Assembly: GCA_946624005.1 (NCBI GenBank)
Contig: CAMORS010000010.1
Location: 1 to 53,222 of the forward strand
Direction of reading: 5' to 3'
DNA length: 53,222 nucleotides
DNA from: an uncultured Prevotella sp.
Lineage (GTDB): Bacteria > Bacteroidota > Bacteroidia > Bacteroidales > Bacteroidaceae
The position numbers and the translations under genes are program-made. Shown here one piece after another: positions 23,739 through 32,640 of the stretch. How positions within the stretch are numbered: the first letter of the stretch is position 1; each line of letters begins with the position of its first letter. The notes under the pieces are model-generated. The model saw only the letters and a program-made list of their open reading frames with translations. It made no database searches and had not been told where the DNA came from.

Positions 23739-24677
23739 AAAAAGCGTCTTCGGGTAGACACCTTCGTCAACGAGTTGTTGGATGCGGGCTACGGTGTCGG
23801 GGCGGTCGGCAGCATAGGTGACGCCGAACCACTTGCTGGTGGTGTCGAGCACGCTGACGGTGGATGTGCCGTCGTTGATCAGCTTGTTGACCATGAGTGG
23901 GATGAAGAACTCTGCCTTGAGGTTCTCGATGTTCTTCGGATTGGAAAGGAACTCGCGGAAGTAGGCTTCCGAGTGGTCGAAGTAGTCGGGAGTGAATCCC
24001 CATACGTTCATCGACACGGGGGTGTTCGCGTCAAGTTCTATCCAGCGACCCTCCTCGTCCTTGAAGCGGATGGGCTGAGCGGCATCGCCCTGCTGGCTGC
24101 CATCCTCGGCACAGCGAACTATTTCGGTGCGCTCGACGACGGTGGTAAGGTGTCCGTTAGCATCCTTTGAGCAAACGCCACGAGCCACGGTGCCGTTCTC
24201 GCTGATGGTGTTGCCCACGCGGAATCCCACCATGGCGTAGTTGTTCTGAGCTCCTTCAGGCAGTTCGCTGAGGAACTTGCCGATGACGCGGAAGCAGTCG
24301 CGGTTGTAGAAGTCGTCGCAGTTGATGACGCAGAAAGGTTCGTGGATGACGTCCTTGGCCATCAGCACGGCGTGGTTCGTACCCCATGGTTTCTGTCTAC
24401 CTTCGGGAACGCTAAAGCCTTCGGGCAGTGCGTCGAGACTCTGGAACACCAGTTCGGCTGGTATGTGTCCCTCGTATTTAGATAGGATTTGCGTGCGGAA
24501 CTGCTCTTCGAAGTCTTTTCTGATGACAAAGACAATCTTTCCGAATCCTGCCTGAATGGCGTCGTAGATACTATAGTCCATGATGGTTTCGCCGTTGGGG
24601 CCTACGCCATCGAGCTGCTTCAAACCGCCGTAACGGCTTCCCATGCCAGCTGCCAGTAATAATAAGGTTGGTTTCAT
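23736..24677 (-). CDS. Sugar-phosphate nucleotidyltransferase
   Basis: The protein has 313 residues. N-terminal nucleotide-binding signature LLLAAGMGSRYGGLKQLDGV, then GPNGETIMDYSIYDAIQAGF, and FCVINCDDFYNRDCF, which carries the metal-binding Asp pair. The full length fits a nucleotidyltransferase without an added acyltransferase domain. It should activate a sugar-1-phosphate with an NTP, but the sugar cannot be read from sequence. It could feed the polysaccharide locus or the lipopolysaccharide pathway. A perfect promoter lies at 24711-24742. Its stop lies at the edge of the TCAATTATC repeat tract. Confidence 0.85.
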   Translation of the reverse strand: MKPTLLLLAAGMGSRYGGLKQLDGVGPNGETIMDYSIYDAIQAGFGKIVFVIRKDFEEQFRTQILSKYEGHIPAELVFQSLDALPEGFSVPEGRQKPWGTNHAVLMAKDVIHEPFCVINCDDFYNRDCFRVIGKFLSELPEGAQNNYAMVGFRVGNTISENGTVARGVCSKDANGHLTTVVERTEIVRCAEDGSQQGDAAQPIRFKDEEGRWIELDANTPVSMNVWGFTPDYFDHSEAYFREFLSNPKNIENLKAEFFIPLMVNKLINDGTSTVSVLDTTSKWFGVTYAADRPDTVARIQQLVDEGVYPKTLF

Positions 24678-24710
24678 ATCCTGTTTTTTTATGGTTGATA
24701 TTATCGGCTA

Positions 24711-24742
24711 CAAAAGTACGGTTTTCCCGCGACATAGCCAAA
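24711..24742 (-). promoter_or_regulatory. Promoter of the nucleotidyltransferase gene
   Basis: TTTG (24742-24739), 20 bases and TACTTTTG (24718-24711) on the minus strand match the consensus. Confidence 0.8.
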
Positions 24743-24774
24743 TTTTCTGTCTTATATTTTGTTTCAGGTTGCGT

Positions 24775-25974
24775 TCACTCTTTCCTTCGCCAGATGCTCA
24801 TCACCTTGCGGCGGATGGCTGCCATGTTCAGAAGGCTCACCACGACGAGCAGCATGAGACCCAGGGCAATGGCGGGCAACATGGTTCCTTCAGGAATCTG
24901 CGGGTAGAGCAGTTCGATGGTCTGCATATAGTAGGAGCGAACCAACCACAGCACAACGATGGCGATGACCAGTACCAGGCAGTTCAGACCGATGGTGATG
25001 AGCTGATAGGGACGGGCAACGCGGCTGGGGCTGTAACCGATGAGCAGCAGGTTCTCCAGCTTCGAGGCATTCTTCTGTACCAGCAGGTAGATGCTGAGCA
25101 TGAGGATGTAGAAACTGAGGATGCTGATGACCAGTCCGACAGCCATCACCAGCACCACGACCATCTTCAGGAAGTAGGTGGTCTTTTCGGCCTGCAGCTT
25201 GTCGTCGTCTACCTCGTAGCCTTGCTGTTCGAGATACTGTGCGATGCGCTCATCGGTGGGGTTGGCCACCTCTACCATCAGCCGATTGGGTTGGCTGTGC
25301 TGTTCGGGTGCATACTTGGCGTTGCTCCACTCGATGAAAGCCTGCGGCACGAGGATAGAGTTCAGACGGTTGGAGAATCCGATGACGCGACCCTTGTATT
25401 CGTCGGTGTGCCCGCCGCCGTGTATGGTCACTACCATGTCGATCATGCCCACCAGTCCGTCGCTGATTTTCGGCAAGTTATGGCTTTGGGCGAAACCGAA
25501 GTTGTACATATTAATATAGGTACGCGGGAGAATGATGGGCACGGTGCGGTCGCCCGGAGTGTAGTGCCACTGCTCTGACGAAACGTCGATGAAGTCGTCG
25601 GGCACGCTCTCGAAGGGCAGCTCCGTGTTGAGCAGCGACTGGCCGTTGATGCCCATGCGTGCGTCCACCTTGTATTCGGCACTGCTGAAGCGACCTGTCT
25701 TGCGTACGAAGGGCTGTTGTGCCAGGTCGTCTATCTCGCTGTTGCTGAAGTCGTGGGTGCGTCCGGTGAGTGTTGCTGCCGACCCTATCTTCTTGCTGAC
25801 GATCAGATAGTCGCTGCTCAGGAAGCTGTCTTTAGCCGTGAAGACAGGCATCACGTCGCGATAGAACTGCACGCCGAGCATGACGATGAACATGCCGAAG
25901 AGGTTGGCGAAGAAGAATCCCACAAACTGCGGGATACTGATATGCTGTCGTAATAATTTCCAAACGAGGCTCAT
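24775..25974 (-). CDS. ABC transporter permease, FtsX-like
   Basis: The protein has 399 residues. One N-terminal membrane helix (FVGFFFANLFGMFIVMLGVQ) is followed by a long extracytoplasmic domain (about 45-260). Three C-terminal helices follow (LKMVVVLVMAVGLVISILSF, LITIGLNCLVLVIAIVVLWL, AIALGLMLLVVVSLLNMAAI). This is the MacB/FtsX type-VII ABC topology, which transmits force to the periplasm and does not carry substrate through the membrane. The matching ATPase gene lies 50 bases upstream. The substrate is unknown. Confidence 0.8.
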   Translation of the reverse strand: MSLVWKLLRQHISIPQFVGFFFANLFGMFIVMLGVQFYRDVMPVFTAKDSFLSSDYLIVSKKIGSAATLTGRTHDFSNSEIDDLAQQPFVRKTGRFSSAEYKVDARMGINGQSLLNTELPFESVPDDFIDVSSEQWHYTPGDRTVPIILPRTYINMYNFGFAQSHNLPKISDGLVGMIDMVVTIHGGGHTDEYKGRVIGFSNRLNSILVPQAFIEWSNAKYAPEQHSQPNRLMVEVANPTDERIAQYLEQQGYEVDDDKLQAEKTTYFLKMVVVLVMAVGLVISILSFYILMLSIYLLVQKNASKLENLLLIGYSPSRVARPYQLITIGLNCLVLVIAIVVLWLVRSYYMQTIELLYPQIPEGTMLPAIALGLMLLVVVSLLNMAAIRRKVMSIWRRKE

Positions 25975-26024
25975 TATGGTGATTTTACTATTTAGCGATT
26001 TACGATTTATTGTGTTTCGTTATT

Positions 26025-26669
26025 TTATAGCTTCAGCACCCGGTCGTAGTCGAGGGGGATGTGCTTGCCGATGCTGGTGATGATGACGGCCGCGCCCTGC
26101 TGGTGGGCTTCTTTCATCATGATGTCGCCCATGATGCGACCGTTGTTGTCGTCGAGATGCGAGATAGGCTCGTCGGCCAGGAGGAAGTCGAAAGGCTGCA
26201 CCAGGGCGCGCATCAGGGCCACACGCTGCTGCTGTCCGAAGGAGAGCCGGCCCACCTTGGCATCAAGCTTATCGGCGATGCCGAGCATGTCGAACCACTC
26301 TACTATCTGCTCTCGGCTCTTAAAGCCGGTCAGCTTGTTCTTGATCTCTACATTCTCATAGGCCGTCAGTTCGGGGAAGAGGCGGAGTTCCTGAAAGAGT
26401 GTGCTGACGTGACGCATGCGCACATCCACCCATTGGCCGACGCGCAGCTGGCGTGTGTCGGTGTCGTCGAACAATATCTTTCCGCTGTAGTCGTTGCGGT
26501 AGCCCAATATGTAGCTGCAGAATGTGCTCTTGCCCTTGCCGCTCTCTGCCTCGACGAGGTAGAGCCGGCCTTTGTCGAAACGTACTTCCTGTTGCCATAT
26601 CTCGCTGTTCTGCTCCTCGCGCGAGGCGAACACTTGGGGTATGACATAATGAAAACTGATGCTGTTCAC
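26025..26669 (-). CDS. ABC transporter ATP-binding protein
   Basis: The protein has 214 residues: Walker A AESGKGKST (about 43-51), Q-loop VSTLFQELRLFPELTAYENV, signature LSFGQQQRVALMRAL, and Walker B FDFLLADEP with a D-loop SHLDDNNG. The usual switch His after the last strand (ITH or VTH) is not present: the sequence reads AVIITSIGKHIPLDYDRVLK. It pairs with the FtsX-like permease encoded next on the strand to form a MacB-like transporter. The gap to the permease holds only an AT-rich CGATTTACGATTTA repeat. Confidence 0.85.
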   Translation of the reverse strand: MNSISFHYVIPQVFASREEQNSEIWQQEVRFDKGRLYLVEAESGKGKSTFCSYILGYRNDYSGKILFDDTDTRQLRVGQWVDVRMRHVSTLFQELRLFPELTAYENVEIKNKLTGFKSREQIVEWFDMLGIADKLDAKVGRLSFGQQQRVALMRALVQPFDFLLADEPISHLDDNNGRIMGDIMMKEAHQQGAAVIITSIGKHIPLDYDRVLKL

Positions 26670-26702
26670 TGCTGATAAATTGATTTATTTCGGATGATTG
26701 CT

Positions 26703-27932
26703 TTATTTCATGATATACACAATGGTGTCGATGTCGCCGAAGAGCGGTCGTAGCACCGTCTTGACCACGTCGGCCACCTTGCCGTTGCCCATCTGCGAGA
26801 GCTGCACAACCATGCTGCAGCGCGATGTCTGGAGTAGCGACTGCTGGCTGGCGCTGAGTGGCGACGCAGCACTGTCGAAGGCGGTTGCAGCCTTCAGCGA
26901 TGCATCGGTAGAAGCGAAATACTCTGTTCCGTCGGCCCGTTGAGCCAGCATCGTGATGCGGGGCTTTGCTGCTGCCGCCGAATCGACGACGACAACCATG
27001 TCGCCGTTGATGTCGCCTACCACCTTGTTGAAGTCGAACGATACGTTGGCGCCTGTGAGCAACCCTTTCAGAGCTTTGTCCTGCTGCAACATCTCGTAGA
27101 ACGTTCCGCCTTCTACATTGGCCATCCAGGCAAGTGAGGCCTGCGGAATGCGACTGGCAAACACACCCTTCATCGGTCGGAAAGACTGCTGAGCCTTCTT
27201 GAGCTGGGCATCAATCGACTTGTTGAACGAGAACGTCTCGCCCTTGACAACCAGTGTACCCTCTGCCACCTCCATTTCGGCGGCAACAACTATTTGCGAT
27301 GCATCGGCATCTTTCGGTGCTCCGATGGCGAAGATGGCTGCCAGCGATTCGGGCAACGCTGCCGTCTGAGCCACGAGGGCAAGAGGCGATGTCAGTTCGC
27401 TGAGACGCGTCATCAGCGCCGTTCCGTTCATCCCCTGACGTTCGTCTTGCTCCATATAGCGGGCCATTTGCAGCGACAGCTCGCCCTGTGCCGTCGGTAC
27501 GACAGGTCCCATGACGAGCATCTTGTCGGCATCGTAGGCCATGAGCCACGCATCGCTGACCACGCAGAAGTGCTTGCCCTTGCGGTCGGGTAGGGGGCTG
27601 ACGGTTCCTTTCTCTTCGAGGTCTGTCATCCACTGCCGGAGCACTTTCTCCTTGTCGACGGCCGCCACCATGCCAAAGTAGCCATCGGCCGATTCGAAGA
27701 GGTAAAGTTTGCAACTCAGGTCAATGCCGCTCTGCGACAAGTCTTCCAGAGCGAAGAGCGACTTGAGCAGGTTTCCCCCCTCTGTTACATTGAGGTTCTC
27801 CGTGGCGCTGAGGTCTGCCGACATCAGTGCGGTGCACCCTCTCGGGATGGCGTTTTTGTAGGTTTCCCCAGTACACGAGGTGAGCAGCATCAGGCATGCT
27901 GCTCCTATCAGATAGAAAATAGTTCTCAACAT
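26703..27932 (-). CDS. DUF4836 family lipoprotein
   Basis: The protein has 409 residues. The signal peptide MLRTIFYLIGAACLMLLTSC has its lipobox Cys at residue 20. The mature protein is made of alternating strands and helices (AIPRGCTALMSADLSATENL near the N-terminus; GDINGDMVVVVDSAAAAKPR in the C-terminal half). I recognise it as DUF4836, a large lipoprotein family limited to Bacteroidetes with unknown function. It sits between the ABC ATPase and RsmE genes, and the spacing (33 and 67 bases) allows cotranscription. Confidence 0.8.
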   Translation of the reverse strand: MLRTIFYLIGAACLMLLTSCTGETYKNAIPRGCTALMSADLSATENLNVTEGGNLLKSLFALEDLSQSGIDLSCKLYLFESADGYFGMVAAVDKEKVLRQWMTDLEEKGTVSPLPDRKGKHFCVVSDAWLMAYDADKMLVMGPVVPTAQGELSLQMARYMEQDERQGMNGTALMTRLSELTSPLALVAQTAALPESLAAIFAIGAPKDADASQIVVAAEMEVAEGTLVVKGETFSFNKSIDAQLKKAQQSFRPMKGVFASRIPQASLAWMANVEGGTFYEMLQQDKALKGLLTGANVSFDFNKVVGDINGDMVVVVDSAAAAKPRITMLAQRADGTEYFASTDASLKAATAFDSAASPLSASQQSLLQTSRCSMVVQLSQMGNGKVADVVKTVLRPLFGDIDTIVYIMK

Positions 27933-27999
27933 TTTCTTGATAACGTATTATAGTGGTTCAGGAGTTTTCTTACTCCTCCAAACTCTTATGTTCTGGACA

Positions 28000-28731
28000 T
28001 TATTTCCTGCGTGCGATATGTGCCATCATTACGGCGCTCAGGGCTGCCGTCTCAGTGCGCAGACGCTCCTTGCCTAACGATATGCTTTGGTAGCCTTGCT
28101 TGATGGCCATCTGTACCTCTTCGGGCGAGAAGTCGCCTTCCGGTCCGATGAGCACGGTGATGTCGCTCTCGGCATGTGCGTTCTCCGGCTGGCTGACGAT
28201 GTCGAAGAAGTCGGCGCGTGGTATGTCGGGAATGCAGTGAGCGATGAACTTGAGTCCTTCGCGCGGCTGCAAGATGAAGTCTTTGAACGACTGCATCTGG
28301 TTGAGGACGGGCTTCCAGGGCTTGCGGCTCTGCTTCACAGCGGAAACGACGATCTTCTCGAGCCTCACCGTGCGCATCACCTTGCGCTCCGACTGCTTGC
28401 AGTTGACGAAGCTGGCCTCGTCGAAACCTATCTCGGTGGCTTTCTCGGCGAACCATTCCACGCGGTCCATCATCTTGGTCGGAGCCATAGCGATATGGAT
28501 GCGGCCATGCCAGTTCTTCGTCTGCGGTATCTGTTCGTGAATCTCATAGAGGCAACGCTTTGTAGCCGCGATGGTCACCTCGGCGCGATAGAAATTTCCC
28601 ACGCCATCCATCAGGTACATTTGGTCGCCGCTCTTAAGCCGTAGAACACGCAGGGCATGCATGGCTTCGTCCATAGGCATCTCTGTCTGAGATGCAGCAT
28701 CGGGAACGTAGAAAAATCTCTCTTCCTTCAT
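28000..28731 (-). CDS. rsmE: 16S rRNA m3U1498 methyltransferase RsmE
   Basis: The protein has 243 residues. An N-terminal PUA-like part (RFFYVPDAASQTEMPMDEAM, MHALRVLRLKSGD) is followed by a SPOUT methyltransferase domain with the knot motifs VLIGPEGDFSPEE and LGKERLRTETAALSAVMM. These bind S-adenosylmethionine. The enzyme methylates N3 of U1498 in 16S rRNA using the assembled small subunit. The length and motif order are normal. It follows the bifunctional-nuclease gene by 11 bases, in the same transcript. Confidence 0.93.
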   Translation of the reverse strand: MKEERFFYVPDAASQTEMPMDEAMHALRVLRLKSGDQMYLMDGVGNFYRAEVTIAATKRCLYEIHEQIPQTKNWHGRIHIAMAPTKMMDRVEWFAEKATEIGFDEASFVNCKQSERKVMRTVRLEKIVVSAVKQSRKPWKPVLNQMQSFKDFILQPREGLKFIAHCIPDIPRADFFDIVSQPENAHAESDITVLIGPEGDFSPEEVQMAIKQGYQSISLGKERLRTETAALSAVMMAHIARRK

Positions 28732-28742
28732 TTTCTTTTCTT

Positions 28743-29318
28743 TTATGGTTTGTTTTCATTGTTGTCTCTCTTCCTGATCTCGTCGCGCAGGTGGGAGGCC
28801 AGCTCGTAGTTCTCGCTCTCCACAGCATGTTCCAGAGCCTTCCTGAGCATGTCGAGCGTGAGGGTGTTCGTGGGCAAGGGTATTCCGTGCTCGCCCTTCT
28901 TGTAGCTTACCGACTGCATCGTCATCAGGTTGGCCTCTATATATATAGGTATGTCGGCCGCTACGGATAGCAGCACAGCTTCGGTGTCGCGGATGGGCAC
29001 GAAGTCTGTCAGGTCGCGGGCGTTGAGCACCGTCTGATACTGTCCGTCGAAGATGCCGATGATGAGTATCTCCAGCGGGGCACCTCCCTTCATCTTGATG
29101 ACGGCGTTGAGGGCTTCGGGAATGAGTTTCTTGGCCTCGTCGGCATAGCGTTGGCGGTATTGTATGCGCGAGGCGATGTCGTTCTCGCATACAATCGTAA
29201 TCTGGCGCTCACACTTTTCGTCGACGAGGATGATCAGCGATGTGTCCTCTCCGTCGGCTATCGTCAGAACTTCTTTCAGCTTGAGGCGAACCTTATCCAT
29301 ACGAAACCTGTTGTCCAT
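28743..29318 (-). CDS. Bifunctional nuclease family protein with UVR motif
   Basis: The protein has 191 residues. Residues 1-140 fit the BFN/DUF151 domain: strands VLTIADGEDTSLIILVDEKC, then KMKGGAPLEILIIGIFDGQY and FVPIRDTEAVLLSVAADIPI. The C-terminal helical hairpin MLRKALEHAVESENYELASH LRDEIRK matches the UVR motif found in UvrB and UvrC. Members with this fusion are common in Bacteroidetes, and nuclease activity has been reported for plant and thermophile relatives. It lies 8 bases from the nucleoside permease gene. Confidence 0.8.
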   Translation of the reverse strand: MDNRFRMDKVRLKLKEVLTIADGEDTSLIILVDEKCERQITIVCENDIASRIQYRQRYADEAKKLIPEALNAVIKMKGGAPLEILIIGIFDGQYQTVLNARDLTDFVPIRDTEAVLLSVAADIPIYIEANLMTMQSVSYKKGEHGIPLPTNTLTLDMLRKALEHAVESENYELASHLRDEIRKRDNNENKP

Positions 29319-29326
29319 ATTTCTTT

Positions 29327-30649
29327 CTATACGTCTACCTCTTCTTTCTTAGGATGGAATACGAGTGCGAAGGCCACGGCTACCACCAAGGCAAAACCTG
29401 CGAAGATGAACCAGCACGACTGCCAGTCGCCCACCAGATAGCCGTCTTGCCACGTGCAGTAGTGGTTCACTATCTCACCTGCGGCAAGCGTGCCGATGGT
29501 GGCACCCAGTCCGTTGGTCATCAGCATGAACAGACCTTGGGCCGAAGCCTTGATGGAGGGGCTGCACGTCTGGTCGACAAACATGGCTCCCGAGACGTTG
29601 AAGAAGTCGAAGGCCACACCGTAGACGATGCACGACAGGATGAACAGGATGACGCCAGGCATGGCCGGGTTGCCCACGCCGAAGAATCCGAAGCGGAACA
29701 CCCAGGCAAACATCGAGATGAGCATCACGCCCTTGATGCCGAAGCGGCGCAAGAAGAAGGGTATCATCAGTATGCACAGTGCCTCGCTCACCTGCGAGAT
29801 GGAGGTGAGCAGCGTGGCGTTGTTGGCAGCAAACGAGGTGGCTACGGCAGCGTCGGCACTGCCCTTGAAGCTCGTGATGAACGGGCCGGCATAGCCGTTG
29901 GTCACCTGCAGCGACATGCCGAGCATGGCCGAGAAGATGAAGAACAGGGCCATCGTGCGCGACTTGAACAGCTTGAAAGCGTTCAGTCCGAAGGTCTCTG
30001 CCAGCGAGGTGGCGGGCTTCTTCTCGAGCTTGCATTGCGGCAGCGTCAGGCTATACAGGAAGAGCAGGATGCCCAGGAAGCCCGACACAAAGAACTGCAT
30101 GTAGGTGTACTGGAACTTGAAGTCGTTCTCGCCCAGCGTGAAGTGGAAGCCGGCATCGTCCCACGCGGCGCAGTTGACAAACCACATCGTGGCGATGAAA
30201 CCCACCGTTCCCAATACGCGGATGGGCGGGAAGTCCTTCACCGTGTCCATGCCGTTGTTCTTCAGGATGGTGAAGGCAACGGTGTTGGCCAGCGCGATGG
30301 TGGGCATATAGAAGGCCACGCTCAGCGTGTACATGGCGATGAAGAGCGACTTGTTGGGCAGCTCGTTGCCGAAACCGGCGCTGTAGCCCATGTAGCAGCA
30401 CGACAGCATGGCCAGGCCTGCCACCAGGTGGCACAGGCCGAGGAGCCGTTGCGGCTGGATATACTTGTCGGCCACGATGCCCATGATGGTGGGCATGAAG
30501 ATGGATACGATGCCTTGCAGGGCGTAGAACCATGATATCTGCGCTCCCAGACCGGCCGTTCCTAAATAGTTTCCCATGCAAGTGAGATAGGCACCCCATA
30601 CGGCGAACTCCATGAAGTTCATCAGTGCCAGGCGATTCTTGATATTCAT
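29327..30649 (-). CDS. Nucleoside permease, MFS (NupG family)
   Basis: The protein has 440 residues from MNIKNRLALMNFMEFAVWGAY. The frame extends 18 codons upstream past the promoter, so this Met is the start. Twelve membrane helices are visible, with N-terminal signature LTCMGNYLGTAGLGAQISWF typical of the nucleoside:proton symporter family. It imports nucleosides across the inner membrane. A promoter lies only about 24 bases upstream of the ATG. The downstream nuclease, RsmE and DUF4836 genes follow closely and may be read from the same start. Confidence 0.85.
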   Translation of the reverse strand: MNIKNRLALMNFMEFAVWGAYLTCMGNYLGTAGLGAQISWFYALQGIVSIFMPTIMGIVADKYIQPQRLLGLCHLVAGLAMLSCCYMGYSAGFGNELPNKSLFIAMYTLSVAFYMPTIALANTVAFTILKNNGMDTVKDFPPIRVLGTVGFIATMWFVNCAAWDDAGFHFTLGENDFKFQYTYMQFFVSGFLGILLFLYSLTLPQCKLEKKPATSLAETFGLNAFKLFKSRTMALFFIFSAMLGMSLQVTNGYAGPFITSFKGSADAAVATSFAANNATLLTSISQVSEALCILMIPFFLRRFGIKGVMLISMFAWVFRFGFFGVGNPAMPGVILFILSCIVYGVAFDFFNVSGAMFVDQTCSPSIKASAQGLFMLMTNGLGATIGTLAAGEIVNHYCTWQDGYLVGDWQSCWFIFAGFALVVAVAFALVFHPKKEEVDV

Positions 30650-30672
30650 ACGGCTTTGTTTGATTTTGAGTA

Positions 30673-30703
30673 CAAAGGTAATACAAAATTTTGAAACAGA
30701 CAA
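30673..30703 (-). promoter_or_regulatory. Promoter of the nucleoside permease gene
   Basis: TTG (30703-30701), 20 bases and TACCTTTG (30680-30673) on the minus strand match the Bacteroidetes pattern. Confidence 0.7.
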
Positions 30704-30782
30704 GAATATAACAAAAATTAAGGTTGTTTCGCTTATTCTTTACGATTGATTGGAGGGGCTTTTCGGATAGATACAAAAAAAA

Positions 30783-30804
30783 TTGATTGTCTCACGACAA
30801 CCAA
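30783..30804 (-). terminator. Terminator after the DUF3256 gene
   Basis: On the minus strand TTGGTTGTC pairs with GACAATCAA (one G-T wobble) across GTGA, followed by a run of T. Confidence 0.7.
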
Positions 30805-30901
30805 TCTTTATTAACCTTAATAATCTAATACCATGAAAAACACATTGCAAAGGTACACATTTTCTGCAAACCTGCAATACTTTTGTCCAAAAAAGTGCAA
30901 T

Positions 30902-31561
30902 TTATTTACATTCTTTAAACAAATCACCCTCCCATTTAAACTTTGTTTGCATCAAAACGCCTTTTAAGCGCTCTTTTTCATCTTGCAACAAAAAGGGGGT
31001 TGAAAGTTGCAGAATGACACTTTCTTCGTCTTCTGGCAACGAAACTGAAACCATGACGGGGTCGATCAACCTCCGGAGCTCAGCGGCTTCGGTTTGGCTC
31101 AGGGTGTCTGTCTGTGCAAAAAAGCGTTCCGTCTGCCCGGCATCGCTCACGAGCGAGTGCAGATCGGGGAGGCCGAACGATGCGTCGAGGCGTTGCCATT
31201 GCGTGTCGTAGAAGCTGATGGTGCTCTCCGGTTCGGGAGCGCGGTAGGTGTCGACGAGGCACACCACCTGCGACGAGTCGCTCTTGGTGAGCAGGCGCAT
31301 CTGCAGTGTGTGGTTGTCGTTGAGGCGAATCGCGGCATAGCGGGCCGTCAGGGTGTCCATCCGTCCCTCGCCGTCGAGCAGGTTCTTCACCTCCGAGGCC
31401 ACGCCCATGTCGATGAAGTCGGCATGCTCCGTGCGCTGGCTGCCGTTGAGGTAGGGCACCACGCTGTCGGGCAGTGCGAGCCAGAGGTCGCGCATCGTAG
31501 TCTGGGCGGGCATCTGCAGGGAGGCCAGCAGGAGCATCGCGGCTGTCGTTGTTTTCTTCAT
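30902..31561 (-). CDS. DUF3256 family secreted protein
   Basis: The protein has 219 residues. The signal peptide TTTAAMLLLASLQMPAQTTM is cleaved near the AQ pair. The mature part begins RDLWLALPDSVVPYLNGSQR and contains FIDMGVASEVKNLLDGEGRM, which fit DUF3256, a Bacteroidales family of unknown function with a periplasmic location. It is followed by a terminator at 30783-30804 and preceded by the tmRNA terminator, so it is transcribed alone. No clear promoter is visible in the short upstream gap. Confidence 0.75.
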   Translation of the reverse strand: MKKTTTAAMLLLASLQMPAQTTMRDLWLALPDSVVPYLNGSQRTEHADFIDMGVASEVKNLLDGEGRMDTLTARYAAIRLNDNHTLQMRLLTKSDSSQVVCLVDTYRAPEPESTISFYDTQWQRLDASFGLPDLHSLVSDAGQTERFFAQTDTLSQTEAAELRRLIDPVMVSVSLPEDEESVILQLSTPFLLQDEKERLKGVLMQTKFKWEGDLFKECK

Positions 31562-31617
31562 GCTTGTCTTTTCTGTGGTTTGTCCAGGCGTCGGAAAGCC
31601 TGTTGTCTTGTTGTTTC

Positions 31618-31653
31618 AAAAAACCTCCCTCATCGTCTTGCTGATGTGGGAGG
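31618..31653 (-). terminator. Terminator of the tmRNA gene
   Basis: On the minus strand CCTCCC-a-CATC pairs with GATG-a-GGGAGG across AGCAAGAC and is followed by six T, about 40 bases past the RNA 3' end. Confidence 0.85.
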
Positions 31654-31692
31654 CTTCTCTTTATTGTTCGCCGCTCTCTCGGCGGCTTTTCC

Positions 31693-32092
31693 CGGGTGGA
31701 GCTGGAGGGAGTCGAACCCTCGTCCGCACGAGGAAACCATACGCTTTCTACACGCTTATTCCAGACTTCATTTTCGTGCATCGGCAAGACCTGGACCACC
31801 AACCGATGCCTTATCCCCTAAGATTTCATGCGTCGAGCGGGGCATCGCCGCACTATTTCCGATTTGTCTGCGCCGCTGAGTCCTCAGGTTCGGAACAACA
31901 CCCTTGGAGCGACGTCTCGTTCTGTCACCTGGTGACGGAATAAAGCCGGTAATCTACTGTACTTCGATTAGGCAGCGAGAGCATACTCATTGTTGCCAAT
32001 TAATTGTTTGTTCGCTTTGTTTTAGGAGATAGCCAACGAGGCTCCGCGTGCTTACGTACCATCTCATCTCGCCGTCAAATCCAGTCAACCCC
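31693..32092 (-). ncRNA. ssrA: Transfer-messenger RNA
   Basis: The 5' end GGGGTTGACTGGATTTGACG at 32092 pairs with the 3' acceptor arm (CAGCTCC at about 31696-31702). The T arm GGTTCGACTCCC is near 31715. The tag frame runs from 31997 to 31968 and encodes GNNEYALAA then TAA, the usual ALAA proteolysis tag. The RNA rescues stalled ribosomes and tags the nascent chain. The terminal CCA is not fully encoded (ACCC in the genome), so it must be added or trimmed. A -7 element lies 36 bases upstream, which implies a short leader removed by RNase P. Confidence 0.95.
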
Positions 32093-32127
32093 GTTTTTTC
32101 GGTGGCTTGATAGCCGTTTGCAGGATG

Positions 32128-32135
32128 CAAAGTTA
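32128..32135 (-). promoter_or_regulatory. ssrA: -7 element of the tmRNA gene
   Basis: TAACTTTG on the minus strand matches TAnnTTTG; the -33 element is not clear. Confidence 0.55.
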
Positions 32136-32219
32136 CGCATTATTTTTGAAACCCATGCACGTTTTCCTGATTTTTTTGCTTTTCTTATATAAAATAAGTC
32201 TTTTTAGAGCATCCGTCGT

Positions 32220-32636
32220 TCATTTTTTGTGGCTTTTCGCTTTCTGAGCCCAATCCTCAAGCTGAATGTCTGGTATATGTGCGAAGTGCTTAATATTCGA
32301 TGTTACCATGATGAGGTTGTGAAAATTGGCACAGGAGCCTATCAGCAGGTCAAATTCTCCAATCATGCGTCCCTGCTCTTCAAGTGAAGCCTTGTTTTCT
32401 CCGTAGAGTCGGAGCGAGGGGAGTAGGGGCTTGATGTCGAATGATTGCAGAATCTTTTCTACATCGTCAAAATGGTCTGGCCTTCCAGACTTGGCTGCGC
32501 CAAAAAACAATTCCGCAATGGTTATATCCGTTACGAAACAGTTTTCTTCGCCAACGGCCTCTACTTTGTCAAGCACCCGGTTGTTGTGCTTGATAATTTC
32601 AATGCAGATATCTGTATCAAGTAGATATTGTGTCAT
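32220..32636 (-). CDS. vapC: VapC-type PIN-domain toxin
   Basis: The protein has 138 residues of PIN fold. Acidic catalytic residues are visible in LLDTDICIEI (Asp7/Asp9), ITIAELFFGA (Glu about 42) and EFDLLIGSCA (Asp about 96), with the late TSNIKHFAHIPDIQLEDW typical of the family. VapC enzymes are ribonucleases that cut tRNA or rRNA and are inhibited by the cognate antitoxin. The gene starts four bases after the antitoxin stop, the normal order for a vapBC operon. It lies next to ssrA. Confidence 0.9.
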   Translation of the reverse strand: MTQYLLDTDICIEIIKHNNRVLDKVEAVGEENCFVTDITIAELFFGAAKSGRPDHFDDVEKILQSFDIKPLLPSLRLYGENKASLEEQGRMIGEFDLLIGSCANFHNLIMVTSNIKHFAHIPDIQLEDWAQKAKSHKK

Positions 32637-32640
32637 CGTC

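Noticed and set aside
30833..30965. Short frame starting ATGAAAAACACATTGCAAAG
   Set aside because: It runs past the 3' end of the DUF3256 gene on the other strand and looks unlike a real protein. It may be a fragment of a dispersed leader-like repeat, but I cannot support a gene.
31693..32092. A tRNA and integration site at the T-arm sequence
   Set aside because: The T arm belongs to the tmRNA, and no integrase or flanking direct repeat was seen near its 3' end.
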